Positions 7,547-14,471 of a stretch of 50,773 bases of DNA are shown one piece after another. Source of the stretch: Bacteroidaceae bacterium (GTDB lineage Bacteria; Bacteroidota; Bacteroidia; Bacteroidales; Bacteroidaceae); the NCBI GenBank assembly GCA_016280445.1, contig JAEEGS010000073.1:1-50773 (forward strand). Reading direction: 5' to 3'. Under the pieces are notes generated by a model. It saw nothing but the letters and a program-made list of their open reading frames with translations. It was not told the DNA's origin and ran no database searches. Position 1 is the first letter of the stretch; the number at the start of each line of letters is the position of its first letter. A program made the translations under genes and the position numbers.

Positions 7547-7592
7547 GATGTAGGAACTCATAATATTGAACAGAACAAAACGTTATAAATAT

Positions 7593-8096
7593 ATGGCACT
7601 TACAATAGAAGAACTGAAGGAACTGATACAAGCTGACGAGCATCGTCAGTTGGAACTGAAGAAAACCACTGGTGAACTGAAGGATGGTATGCATTCTGCT
7701 TGCGCCTTCTTGAACACCGAAGGTGGCTTGCTCATCTTCGGTGTTGCTCCCAAATCATTGAAGATTCAGGGCCAGCAGGTTACTGACAACACCCAACGTG
7801 AGATTGCCCAGGCTCTGAGTTACATGGAGCCACAGGTTGATGTTCGGGTAGAGTATATTGATGTTCCAGATCACCCAGACAACAAAGTGATTGCCATGCA
7901 CTTTGATGGATGGGCATGGGGCATGGTGCCTTATACTTATCATGGTTGTCCTTACTACAAGGTGGAGAGTACAACGAAGGAGATGCCACGCGACATGTAT
8001 GAGGAGCGGTTACGTAGAAGTAAGCCAGACATGTTCGCATGGGAAAGACAACCATCGGAGTTTACTGATATCAGTTCATTGGACGAAAAGCTTTGA
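7593..8096 (+). pseudogene. AlbA_2 (Schlafen-like) domain protein, truncated
   Basis: A 167-residue product holding only an AlbA_2-type domain: QLELKKTTGELKDGMHSACAFLNTE..GGLLIFGV (residues about 18-60) and YYKVESTTKEMPRDMYEERLRR near the end. Full-length members usually run several hundred residues, with an ATPase-like or winged-helix C-terminus. Here the frame ends in SSLDEKL, and the stop TGA (8094-8096) is formed by the first bases of hairpin element B, so the gene looks cut by that repeat. Its base composition resembles the host more than the TIR operon 46 nt upstream does. The start is ATG 7593; a TTG at 7566 is possible. Confidence 0.65.
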
Positions 8097-8210
8097 CTCC
8101 GTCGAGCTAAAGGTTCTGTGATGTCTGTGTGATATAAATCTTTTTTTCTGCGAGAGCCCGCATGGCTCTCTTTCAATCTCACACAGAAATCACAGAAAAC
8201 ACAGAAATTT
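8095..8210 (+). repeat. Hairpin repeat element B
   Basis: Starts with the 26-nt GACTCCGTCGAGCTAAAGG unit (8095-8120), then the TGTCTGTGTG arm, the GAGAGCC/GGCTCTC hairpin and CACAGAAA words. It has the same orientation as element A, 3.5 kb upstream, and marks the right edge of the AT-rich island. It provides the stop codon of the AlbA_2 gene. Confidence 0.85.
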
Positions 8211-8215
8211 TCAAT

Positions 8216-8515
8216 TCAATAAAAGTAGACGTCTTCAATCACCTGTGCGTCCACATACTCGTTGAGTTTGCGGGCCAAGGAGCGGTGTTCCATGAGCAGG
8301 TTTTGCTTCACGGCAGGTGAGGTGATTTGTACGTGGAGTGTCTGATTCTTGATGAAGAGGTTGCCCGTATAACGCTGTATGGTGCTTCCCATCACGATGG
8401 GCCACGCCTGGATGATACGCCATTGGTTATAGGGCGTCTCGATGCCGTTGAGGCGCAAGAACTGGTGGATGACGGTGTCAACGCGTTCCGTGTTACTTCT
8501 TCTCATATCTTTCAA
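8216..8515 (-). CDS. DUF721 (DciA-like) protein
   Basis: A 99-residue protein of the DUF721 family. In bacteria lacking DnaC, the DciA member of this family assists loading of the replicative helicase DnaB. A typical layout is visible: a helical start (VDTVIHQFLRLNGI), a WRIIQAWPIVMGSTIQRYT core and a beta-rich end (LFIKNQTLHVQITSPAVKQNLLMEHRSL). It lies on the same strand downstream of recF, a gene order I associate with Bacteroidota, but here 419 nt of repeat DNA separate the two. Its 3' end runs into element B. ATG 8515 is used; the in-frame ATG at 8506 is an alternative. Confidence 0.75.
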   Translation of the reverse strand: MKDMRRSNTERVDTVIHQFLRLNGIETPYNQWRIIQAWPIVMGSTIQRYTGNLFIKNQTLHVQITSPAVKQNLLMEHRSLARKLNEYVDAQVIEDVYFY

Positions 8516-8528
8516 TTTTTATATCTTC

Positions 8529-8676
8529 TTTCTGTGCTTTGACTCCGTCGAGCTAAAGGTTCTGTGTTTTGACTCCGTCGAGCTAAAGGTTCTGTGTGAA
8601 ATAATATTCTTTTTCTGCGAGAGCCTGCATGGCTCTCTTTCATCTCACACAGAAATCACAGAAATTCACAGAAATT
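8529..8676 (+). repeat. Hairpin repeat element C, with tandem 30-nt unit
   Basis: The same layout as elements A and B, but the GACTCCGTCGAGCTAAAGG unit is doubled (8541-8566 and 8571-8596, 30-nt period) before the GTGTGAAATAATATTC arm, the GAGAGCC/GGCTCTC hairpin and the CACAGAAA words. The doubling suggests the arms grow and shrink by slippage or recombination. Confidence 0.85.
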
Positions 8677-8710
8677 TTCAATTATCAATTTTCTCTCTCA
8701 TTGAAGGTTT

Positions 8711-8912
8711 GGGCGTTTATTTCAACACGAATTTCACGAATTAGACAAATTTGCCATGCGGACAGGATAATTATTCCCCGAATCCGTGGACGGCTGCAAA
8801 TTTCACGAACCATCCGGATGGCATTAGTGAAATTCGTAGCACAGAAGGTGCTTTGTGTAATACATTCTCGCTGCATAGTTTTGTGTAAATTCGTGTAATT
8901 CGTGTTAAAATG
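8711..8912 (-). repeat. About 200-bp structured repeat, copy 2 (inverted)
   Basis: The reverse complement of the element at 3214-3416, with about ten differences by eye. It retains the terminal AACACGAATT arms and the internal CAAATTTCAC-type stem (one arm with a mismatch). Together the two copies form a long inverted repeat around the epimerase gene and the accessory island. Confidence 0.85.
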
Positions 8913-8934
8913 AACAGTTGTGCCCCTTCAACTT

Positions 8935-10029
8935 TCAATTCTCAATCCTTCCTCCCTCCACGTGGAAAATCTTGTAATTGCCCTGCGAGCGTTCCAGAAT
9001 CTTGTCCAGGTGTTCGCGGTTGGTGTCGGTGATGAAGATTTGTCCGAAGGCATCGCTGGCCACCAGGTTCACGATCTGCTCCACACGTTGGGCATCGAGT
9101 TTGTCGAAGATGTCGTCCAGCAGGAGTAGGGGGGTAGTCTTGCTGCCCGTGCGTTTCAGGAAATCGAATTGCGCGAGTTTCAGCGACAGCATATAGGTCT
9201 TGTTCTGTCCCTGCGACCCTTCCCGTTTGATGGGGAAGCCTCCGAGTTTCATGTCCAGTTCATCTTTGTGGATGCCGTGCAGCGAGTAGCCCATGATGCG
9301 GTCTTTCGCCCGGTCGCGTTGGATGATGTCGAGCAACGCACCCCGTTGGCAGTGGCTGGTGTAGTGGAGTGACACCTCCTCGTTGCCGCCCGAGATGAGT
9401 TCGTAGAAGTGTTGGAACACGGGGATGAATTCAGTGATGAAAGCGTGTCGCTTCTGATAGATGAGTTCTCCCTTTTCCGCCATCATCTCTTCGAACACGG
9501 AGAGGATTTCCACGTTCGGTTCTTCTTCCGCCTTGAGCATGGCGTTCCGCTGTTGCAATGCCTTGTTGTAGGCCGTGAGGGCATGCATATATTCCGGGTC
9601 ATACTGCGAGATGACGATGTCCATCAGTCGCCGTCTCTCCTCGCTGCCTCCACTGATGATGGCCGAGTCGGCAGGTGAGGCGATGATGAGCGGCAAGAGT
9701 CCGATGTGTTCCGTCAGCCGCTTGTACTCTTTCCCGTTCCGTTTCACGTGTTTCTTCTGGTGCAGTTTCATGCCGATGGAGATTTCCTCCTCAGTGCCGT
9801 TCAGGTCATACACTCCCTGCACCATCATCATCTCTTCCCCGTGCCGCACGTTCATGGAGTCCACGCTGTTGGCCATGCTCTTGGTGAGCGAGAGGAAGTA
9901 GATGGCATCCAGCACGTTCGTCTTTCCCTCGCCATTGTGTCCCACCAGACAATTCACTTTCGGCGACAGTTCCAACTCTGCCGCCGCCACATTCCGATAG
10001 TTCAGTATGGTCAGTTTTTTCAGAAACAT
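8935..10029 (-). CDS. recF: RecF, DNA repair ATPase
   Basis: A 364-residue RecF of normal length. It acts with RecO and RecR to load RecA at single-strand gaps. The start MFLKKLTILNYRNV is typical. Walker A GHNGEGKTN lies at residues 30-38. The ABC-type signature region shows GSQGQNKTY, and Walker B reads LLLLDDIFDKLD near the C-terminus, followed by QIFITDTNREHL. Its -7 box (10034-10041) lies 5 nt before the ATG, so the message is predicted to be leaderless or nearly so. The DUF721 gene downstream is separated from it by two repeat elements. Confidence 0.95.
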   Translation of the reverse strand: MFLKKLTILNYRNVAAAELELSPKVNCLVGHNGEGKTNVLDAIYFLSLTKSMANSVDSMNVRHGEEMMMVQGVYDLNGTEEEISIGMKLHQKKHVKRNGKEYKRLTEHIGLLPLIIASPADSAIISGGSEERRRLMDIVISQYDPEYMHALTAYNKALQQRNAMLKAEEEPNVEILSVFEEMMAEKGELIYQKRHAFITEFIPVFQHFYELISGGNEEVSLHYTSHCQRGALLDIIQRDRAKDRIMGYSLHGIHKDELDMKLGGFPIKREGSQGQNKTYMLSLKLAQFDFLKRTGSKTTPLLLLDDIFDKLDAQRVEQIVNLVASDAFGQIFITDTNREHLDKILERSQGNYKIFHVEGGRIEN

Positions 10030-10033
10030 ATCA

Positions 10034-10041
10034 CAAAGGTA
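10034..10041 (-). promoter_or_regulatory. -7 box of recF
   Basis: TACCTTTG on the minus strand, ending 4 nt before the recF ATG (10029). No clear -33 TTTG is seen at the usual distance. Confidence 0.55.
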
Positions 10042-10112
10042 GTGAATAAAAAGTAAACAGCCGCATTCTGGGGTGAAAATGATGCTTTTTTTATTTTTTC
10101 TTAGGAATAAAG

Positions 10113-10143
10113 TTGTTGTTTCGGGAGTTTTTTTCTACTTTTG
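10113..10143 (+). promoter_or_regulatory. Promoter of tRNA-Gly
   Basis: TTG at 10113-10115, a 20-nt spacer and TACTTTTG at 10136-10143. The first tRNA base is at 10172, leaving a 5' leader of about 20 nt. Confidence 0.65.
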
Positions 10144-10171
10144 CACTCGGAAAAAATGGTATGATGTTTGT

Positions 10172-10247
10172 GCGGTAGTGGCTCAGTTGGTAGAGCATTG
10201 GCTTCCCAAGCCGAGGGTCGCGGGTTCGAGTCCCGTCTACCGCTCCA
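10172..10247 (+). tRNA. tRNA-Gly (anticodon CCC)
   Basis: A 76-nt cloverleaf with encoded CCA. The acceptor stem GCGGTAG/CTACCGC is perfect. The D arm is GCTCAGTTGGTAGAGC, the anticodon stem TTGGC/GCCGA surrounds the loop TTCCCAA with anticodon CCC at 10205-10207, and the T arm is GCGGGTTCGAGTCCCGT. It reads GGG codons. It lies divergently from recF and upstream of the antiporter gene. Confidence 0.95.
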
Positions 10248-10258
10248 AATTAAAAATA

Positions 10259-10329
10259 GAAGAATTGAAAAATTGAACAATTGAAGTGACCATCTGGTTT
10301 GTCGGAGAAATTCAATTTTTCAATTCTTC
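10259..10329. repeat. 19-bp inverted repeat after the tRNA
   Basis: GAAGAATTGAAAAATTGAA at 10259-10277 is perfectly complementary to 10311-10329, with a 33-nt loop. It begins 12 nt after the tRNA and could end its transcript or aid processing. The AATTGAAAAATT word recurs in many gaps of this window (about 600-620, 3185-3200, 8675-8690, 27788-27800). Confidence 0.6.
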
Positions 10330-10379
10330 ATTTTTTCAATTGACAACGCCGAGCAAAAGGTTCTAAAACGGAAGATACT

Positions 10380-11762
10380 ATGTTGTTAATGACATTGATT
10401 ATCGTTGCTGTTATCGTGGTCGGATTTATCTTGATGAGCACGGAACAGATGCATCACATCAACCGCGCCACGGTGGCGATGGTGTGTGGTGTGGTGGCAT
10501 GGGTGATTTACATGCTGAACGCAAATGACTTTGTGCCACTGATGCACGCAGCCGACTACAAGGCCTTTCTGGCCGGGGGAGAGTCGACTTCTGACACACT
10601 GAAGTATTTCATGGCCGAGCAAGTGGTGATGAAGTACATCGGTGAGGCCTGTGCCGTCATCCTCTTCCTGATTGCCACCAACACAATTGTGGAGGTGATG
10701 CACAACAACGGTGTGTTTGATGCGCTCATCGACTGGCTTCGCATGCGCAGCAGCCGGCGTTTCCTGTGGGTCATCTCGCTGCTCACGTTTGCCATCTCGG
10801 CCAATGTGGACAACTTGACCACGGTGGTGCTGATGATGAGCATCATTTCGCAGATTGTGCGCAACCATCACCAGCGTGTCATCTATGCTTGCACCATCCT
10901 GATTTCAGCCTCTTTGGGTGGCTGTTTTACAGCCATCGGCGATATCACTTCCGTCATGTTGTGGGCACGTGGTGTCATCACCCCGTCGGCCTATGCAGCA
11001 GGCTTGTTCCTGCCGGCCTTTGCCAGCCTGTGTGTGTTCAACGTGCTGATTGGTATGAAGTTGCATGGTCGGGTGGAGATTTTCTCGGCCATCTCCCGAT
11101 TTGATGGCGACGACTCCTACCTGTCTGCTTGGCAAAAGGTCACGCTGCTCGTGCTGGGTATTGCCGGCTTGTGGTTCATTCCCTCTTTCCACTACATCAC
11201 GAAGTTGCCTCCGTTCCTTGGCTCCTTGTCGGTGTTGGCCTTCATTTGGGCGGTGGAAGGATTGTTCAACCTGGAGCGGAACGGCAATGTGGTGTTTGTG
11301 CAGCGTCATTATCTGCGTAACACGGAGTTCATCGGCATGCGTCTGATTCTCTACTTCATTGGTGTCTCGCTGGGCATTGCCGCCTTTGCGGAGTGTGGTG
11401 CCCTCGACTTTGTGGGTAACTGGTTGGAGGCATATATTGACAACGTCTATATCTATGGTGTGGCGGTAGGTTTCTTGTCATCGATTGTGGACAATGTTCC
11501 TGTGATGATGACAGGCATGAACCTCTTCCAGGTGGACACCCTCGCCGGTTCCACGTCAGAGTTTGTGCAGAACGGCATCTACTGGCAGATGCTTTCCTTC
11601 TGCTGTGCCTGCGGAGGCTCTCTGCTGTTTGTGGGTTCGATGGCAGGACAGGCAGTGCTGGAGGTGGAAAACATCCGCTTCAATTGGTATATCCGTCACT
11701 ATCTGTGGCGCGCACTGGTGGCATGGATTGTAGGAATGGGCGTCTTTTGGCTTACACATTAA
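10380..11762 (+). CDS. nhaD: NhaD-type Na+/H+ antiporter
   Basis: A 460-residue integral membrane protein of the ion-transporter superfamily, best matching NhaD. Such proteins exchange Na+ for H+ across the inner membrane. About a dozen hydrophobic segments are visible. Paired ion-site motifs lie in the two halves: FAISANVDNLTTVVLMM in the first and LSSIVDNVPVMMTGMN in the second. The segment SLGGCFTAIGDITSVMLW also fits the family. ATG 10380 is used. miaA follows 20 nt downstream, so the genes may be cotranscribed. Together with Rnf it points to a sodium or proton circuit. Confidence 0.85.
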   Translation: MLLMTLIIVAVIVVGFILMSTEQMHHINRATVAMVCGVVAWVIYMLNANDFVPLMHAADYKAFLAGGESTSDTLKYFMAEQVVMKYIGEACAVILFLIATNTIVEVMHNNGVFDALIDWLRMRSSRRFLWVISLLTFAISANVDNLTTVVLMMSIISQIVRNHHQRVIYACTILISASLGGCFTAIGDITSVMLWARGVITPSAYAAGLFLPAFASLCVFNVLIGMKLHGRVEIFSAISRFDGDDSYLSAWQKVTLLVLGIAGLWFIPSFHYITKLPPFLGSLSVLAFIWAVEGLFNLERNGNVVFVQRHYLRNTEFIGMRLILYFIGVSLGIAAFAECGALDFVGNWLEAYIDNVYIYGVAVGFLSSIVDNVPVMMTGMNLFQVDTLAGSTSEFVQNGIYWQMLSFCCACGGSLLFVGSMAGQAVLEVENIRFNWYIRHYLWRALVAWIVGMGVFWLTH

Positions 11763-11782
11763 TTTATATATAAGACTGTTGC

Positions 11783-12532
11783 ATGAATCAGTTGCTCACC
11801 ATCTTGGGACCTACGGCCTGCGGCAAGACGAGTTTTGCCGCTCAACTGGCGTGGGAGATGGACGGTGAGATTATCAGTGCAGACAGTCGGCAGGTGTATC
11901 GTGGCATGGAAATCGGAACGGGCAAGGACCTGGCCGATTATCATGTGAAGGGGAAGGACATCCCTTACCATCTGATAGACATCGTGGATGCCGGTGTGCG
12001 CTACAATGTGTATGAGTGGCAACGTGGTTTTCTGGATGCCTATGCAGATATCCAGCAGCGAGGGAAAACTCCGATTCTGTGTGGTGGAACGGGCATGTAC
12101 ATCGAAAGTGTCATCAAGGGCTACGAGTTTGACGGTCGGCAATTCCCGCCTTTCAACTCCCTGATTGTCGGTCTGGACATCAGTCGTGACCAGCGTCGTG
12201 CAAAAATCAGCCGACGTTTGCGGGCACGTCTGGACGAGGGCATGGTGGATGAGGTGAAAGGGCTGATTGACAAGGGTGTCTCGCCCCAGCGGCTGATTCG
12301 CTATGGATTGGAGTATAAGTATGTCACGCTCTACCTGTTGGGAGAATTGAAATATGAAGAGATGGTGTCTCTCTTGGAGATTGCCATCCATCAGTTTGCG
12401 AAACGGCAGATGACGTGGTTTCGTGGCATGGAGGAACGCCGTGGCATAGAGATTCATTGGTTGAGCGTTGACATGCCCGTGGAAGAACGTATTGAAAAAG
12501 TGAAAGAATTATGGCAGAAGCAAATCGTATAG
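11783..12532 (+). CDS. miaA: MiaA-like tRNA dimethylallyltransferase, short form
   Basis: A 249-residue P-loop protein that, by family, adds a dimethylallyl group to A37 of tRNAs reading U-initial codons. Walker A GPTACGKT is at 9-16, DSRQVYRGMEIGTGK at about 35-49, and GGTGMYIE near 101-108. It is some 50 residues shorter than usual MiaA: after GGTGMYIESVIKGY the usual insert is nearly absent and the text goes to LIVGLDISRDQRR. Bacteroidota often carry two MiaA paralogues, and this is probably the shorter one. It overlaps the next gene by 22 nt. Confidence 0.8.
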   Translation: MNQLLTILGPTACGKTSFAAQLAWEMDGEIISADSRQVYRGMEIGTGKDLADYHVKGKDIPYHLIDIVDAGVRYNVYEWQRGFLDAYADIQQRGKTPILCGGTGMYIESVIKGYEFDGRQFPPFNSLIVGLDISRDQRRAKISRRLRARLDEGMVDEVKGLIDKGVSPQRLIRYGLEYKYVTLYLLGELKYEEMVSLLEIAIHQFAKRQMTWFRGMEERRGIEIHWLSVDMPVEERIEKVKELWQKQIV

Positions 12533-13452
12533 GTGTAATCTATAGTCCACATGCGGGTCTTGACCGCTCGCAGAAGCGTTGGGGGCTCATCCGCAAGTAC
12601 ATGGAGCAGAAGGGCATGCGGTATGACTTTGTGCAGTCGGAGTCCTTTGGTTCTGTGGGGCGGTTGACCAGAATGATGTGTGAGAATGGTTACAAGACCA
12701 TCGTTGTGGTGGGTGGAGACAGTTCGCTCAATGGTGCCATCAATGCCATCATGGAGTGTCGTGAGATGTTGCCCGAGGATTTTGCCTTCACGGTCATCCC
12801 CAACGGTATCGGTAACGATTTCTCCCGTTTCTGGGGCGTGTCGGTGGATGATTACAAGAAGGTGGTGGACGGCATCATTGCCCGGAATGTGCGTTCGATT
12901 GATGTGGGGTGTTGCACGTATCAGGACGAGGGCATTCCGCAGCAGCGCTATTTCCTGAACTGCATCAACATCGGTCTGGGCGCCCGACTCATCAAGACCA
13001 CGAACGATGCCGCACAGATTATCGGTTCGAAGCGCCTTTCGGTCATTCCCGCCTTCTTGAGCCGCATTTTTGAGCGCAAGCAGTTCCACATGGCGTTGAA
13101 GATTGAGACGGAAGAGATAGAGGGCACCTATATGTCGGTGTGTGTCGGCAACTGCCACGGATATGGTCAGACGCCCAATGCCGTGCCTTACAACGGTTTG
13201 CTGGATGTCTCGCTCATCACGCGCCCGGAGTGGTGGCAACTGTTCGAGGGTTTCTGGCTGTTAGGGAAGGGACGTTTCCTGAACTACAAGAACGTGCATC
13301 CTTATCGTGCCAGACAGATTCTTGTCAATGATGTGGACAAGGCTCTGGTGTCGCTCGACGGATTGGTCTTGCAGACGAAGTATCCCGCTCCCATGCGCAT
13401 CAGCATCAAGTCCGATGTGTTGAATTATATTGTACCCATCATGTCAGAATGA
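12511..13452 (+). CDS. Diacylglycerol kinase family lipid/sphingoid kinase
   Basis: A 313-residue protein with a DAGK catalytic domain (LCB5/YegS type). VVVGGDSSLNGAINAI (about residues 70-85) corresponds to the family GGDGTxxE loop but has SS and G where GT and E are usual, and VIPNGIGNDFSRFWG to the GTxNDF motif. Phosphorylation of a lipid hydroxyl at the membrane is expected; the substrate is unknown. Sphingolipids are common in this phylum, so a sphingoid base is possible. It overlaps miaA by 22 nt and ends at a bidirectional terminator. Confidence 0.75.
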   Translation: MAEANRIGVIYSPHAGLDRSQKRWGLIRKYMEQKGMRYDFVQSESFGSVGRLTRMMCENGYKTIVVVGGDSSLNGAINAIMECREMLPEDFAFTVIPNGIGNDFSRFWGVSVDDYKKVVDGIIARNVRSIDVGCCTYQDEGIPQQRYFLNCINIGLGARLIKTTNDAAQIIGSKRLSVIPAFLSRIFERKQFHMALKIETEEIEGTYMSVCVGNCHGYGQTPNAVPYNGLLDVSLITRPEWWQLFEGFWLLGKGRFLNYKNVHPYRARQILVNDVDKALVSLDGLVLQTKYPAPMRISIKSDVLNYIVPIMSE

Positions 13453-13467
13453 TGTCGGCATCCTAAC

Positions 13468-13507
13468 AAAAGCGGCCAGTCTGGAAAAATCCGAACTGAC
13501 CGCTTTT
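13468..13507. terminator. Bidirectional terminator
   Basis: AAAAGCGGCCAGT (13468-13480) pairs with ACTGACCGCTTTT (13495-13507) with one mismatch, across a 14-nt loop. It serves the converging DAGK-like and Crp/Fnr genes. Confidence 0.75.
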
Positions 13508-13532
13508 ATATTTTTGATTATGTGTTTGTTAT

Positions 13533-14237
13533 CTATCCTATCTTATTGATTTTCTCGAGGCTCTCTCCGTCGATGATTTTGATTTTCTTTCCATCGATGG
13601 CGATGATTTTCTCTTGGGCGAATGCCGACAAGGTGCGGATGGCGTTGGAGGTGGTCATGTTGGACATGTTGGCCAAATCTTCGCGTGACAGATAGATGGA
13701 AAGGGTGGCGCCATCTTCCTCAAGGCCGTAGTTGTCGCGGAGGAAAAGCAATGCGTCGGCTAAACGGCCGCGGATGTGTTTCTGGGTGAGATTGACGGTG
13801 CGTTGGTCGGAGTTGCCCACTTCCACCGCCAGGAGCCTGATGAAGAAAAGGGCCATCTCGCTGTTCTCCCGGATCCATTTCTCAATCAACTCGACGGGAA
13901 TAAGGCAGACGGTGCTGGGCTCGAAAGCCGCAGCAGAGGTCACGTAGTTCTGGTTGGCGAAGTAGGCACGGTAGCCAAAATACTCCACGGGCTTGATGAC
14001 ACGCACAATCTGTGTCCTGCCGCTGATGCCATCTTTATACACCTTCACCTTTCCCTTGATGAGGCAGTGCAACATCTGTGGCACTTCCCCCTCTTGGTAA
14101 AGAATCTCGTTTTTCTTGAAATGCTGTACGGACAGATTCTCTTTCAGTTCCTCCTGCTCCTCACTTGAGAGCATCTCCATGATGTCCTCAAGACTGCCAA
14201 TAGCATCAGCCAAAATGTCCAAATCTTTTTTTCTCAT
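13533..14237 (-). CDS. Crp/Fnr family transcription regulator
   Basis: A 234-residue regulator with an N-terminal cyclic-nucleotide-binding-type beta-roll (LSVQHFKKNEILYQEGEVPQ, about 35-54; KVKVYKDG) and a C-terminal winged helix (IYLSREDLANMSNMTTSNAIRTLSAF, about 181-206). No Fnr-type cysteine cluster is seen. The start is ATG 14237, preceded by AAGG. The in-frame ATG at 14270 is excluded because TAACTTTG, the -7 box, lies inside what would be its codons 2-5. It is divergent from the glycogen operon, with about 230 nt between them, so control of that operon is a reasonable guess but not shown. Confidence 0.85.
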   Translation of the reverse strand: MRKKDLDILADAIGSLEDIMEMLSSEEQEELKENLSVQHFKKNEILYQEGEVPQMLHCLIKGKVKVYKDGISGRTQIVRVIKPVEYFGYRAYFANQNYVTSAAAFEPSTVCLIPVELIEKWIRENSEMALFFIRLLAVEVGNSDQRTVNLTQKHIRGRLADALLFLRDNYGLEEDGATLSIYLSREDLANMSNMTTSNAIRTLSAFAQEKIIAIDGKKIKIIDGESLEKINKIG

Positions 14238-14257
14238 TACCTTAAAAAATTCCCATG

Positions 14258-14289
14258 CAAAGTTACACACAAGTTAGCAACTGAACAAA
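14258..14289 (-). promoter_or_regulatory. Promoter of the Crp/Fnr gene
   Basis: On the minus strand, TTTG (14286-14289), a 20-nt spacer and TAACTTTG (14258-14265). The implied 5' leader is only about 15-20 nt. Confidence 0.75.
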
Positions 14290-14377
14290 CCTTTTTGTCA
14301 ATTTTCTGCTATTTAGCATATTTTTGGCGATTTTTCAGACAAGAATTAAAATTTATGTGAAAAAAAATGAAGAAACG

Positions 14378-14408
14378 TTGTGTAGGCGAAAAATAATCTC
14401 TAACTTTG
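14378..14408 (+). promoter_or_regulatory. Promoter of the glycogen operon
   Basis: TTG at 14378-14380, a 20-nt spacer and TAACTTTG at 14401-14408, giving a leader of about 60 nt before the debranching gene. It lies about 90 nt from the divergent Crp/Fnr promoter. Confidence 0.7.
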
Positions 14409-14471
14409 AAAAATCAAACCTAAACGAAACCAAAAACCAAGCAATTAACAACAATACCTTAAAATACAACT

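Larger units (their letters stand above)
8516..8934. other. Repeat-filled recF-DUF721 spacer
   Basis: This 419-nt gap holds hairpin element C (8529-8676) and the second about 200-bp repeat (8711-8912), with short AATTGAAAATT-type words between. I see no promoter matching TAnnTTTG on the minus strand for the downstream gene, and no credible ORF. Confidence 0.7.

Noticed and set aside
7593-8096. AlbA_2 gene as fourth member of the TIR operon
   Set aside because: Different base composition and truncated by a repeat; it may be cotranscribed, but I see no reason to count it as part of the system.
8442-8898. Two plus-strand open frames (100 and 89 codons) in the recF-DUF721 gap
   Set aside because: They are translations of hairpin element C and the second about 200-bp repeat.
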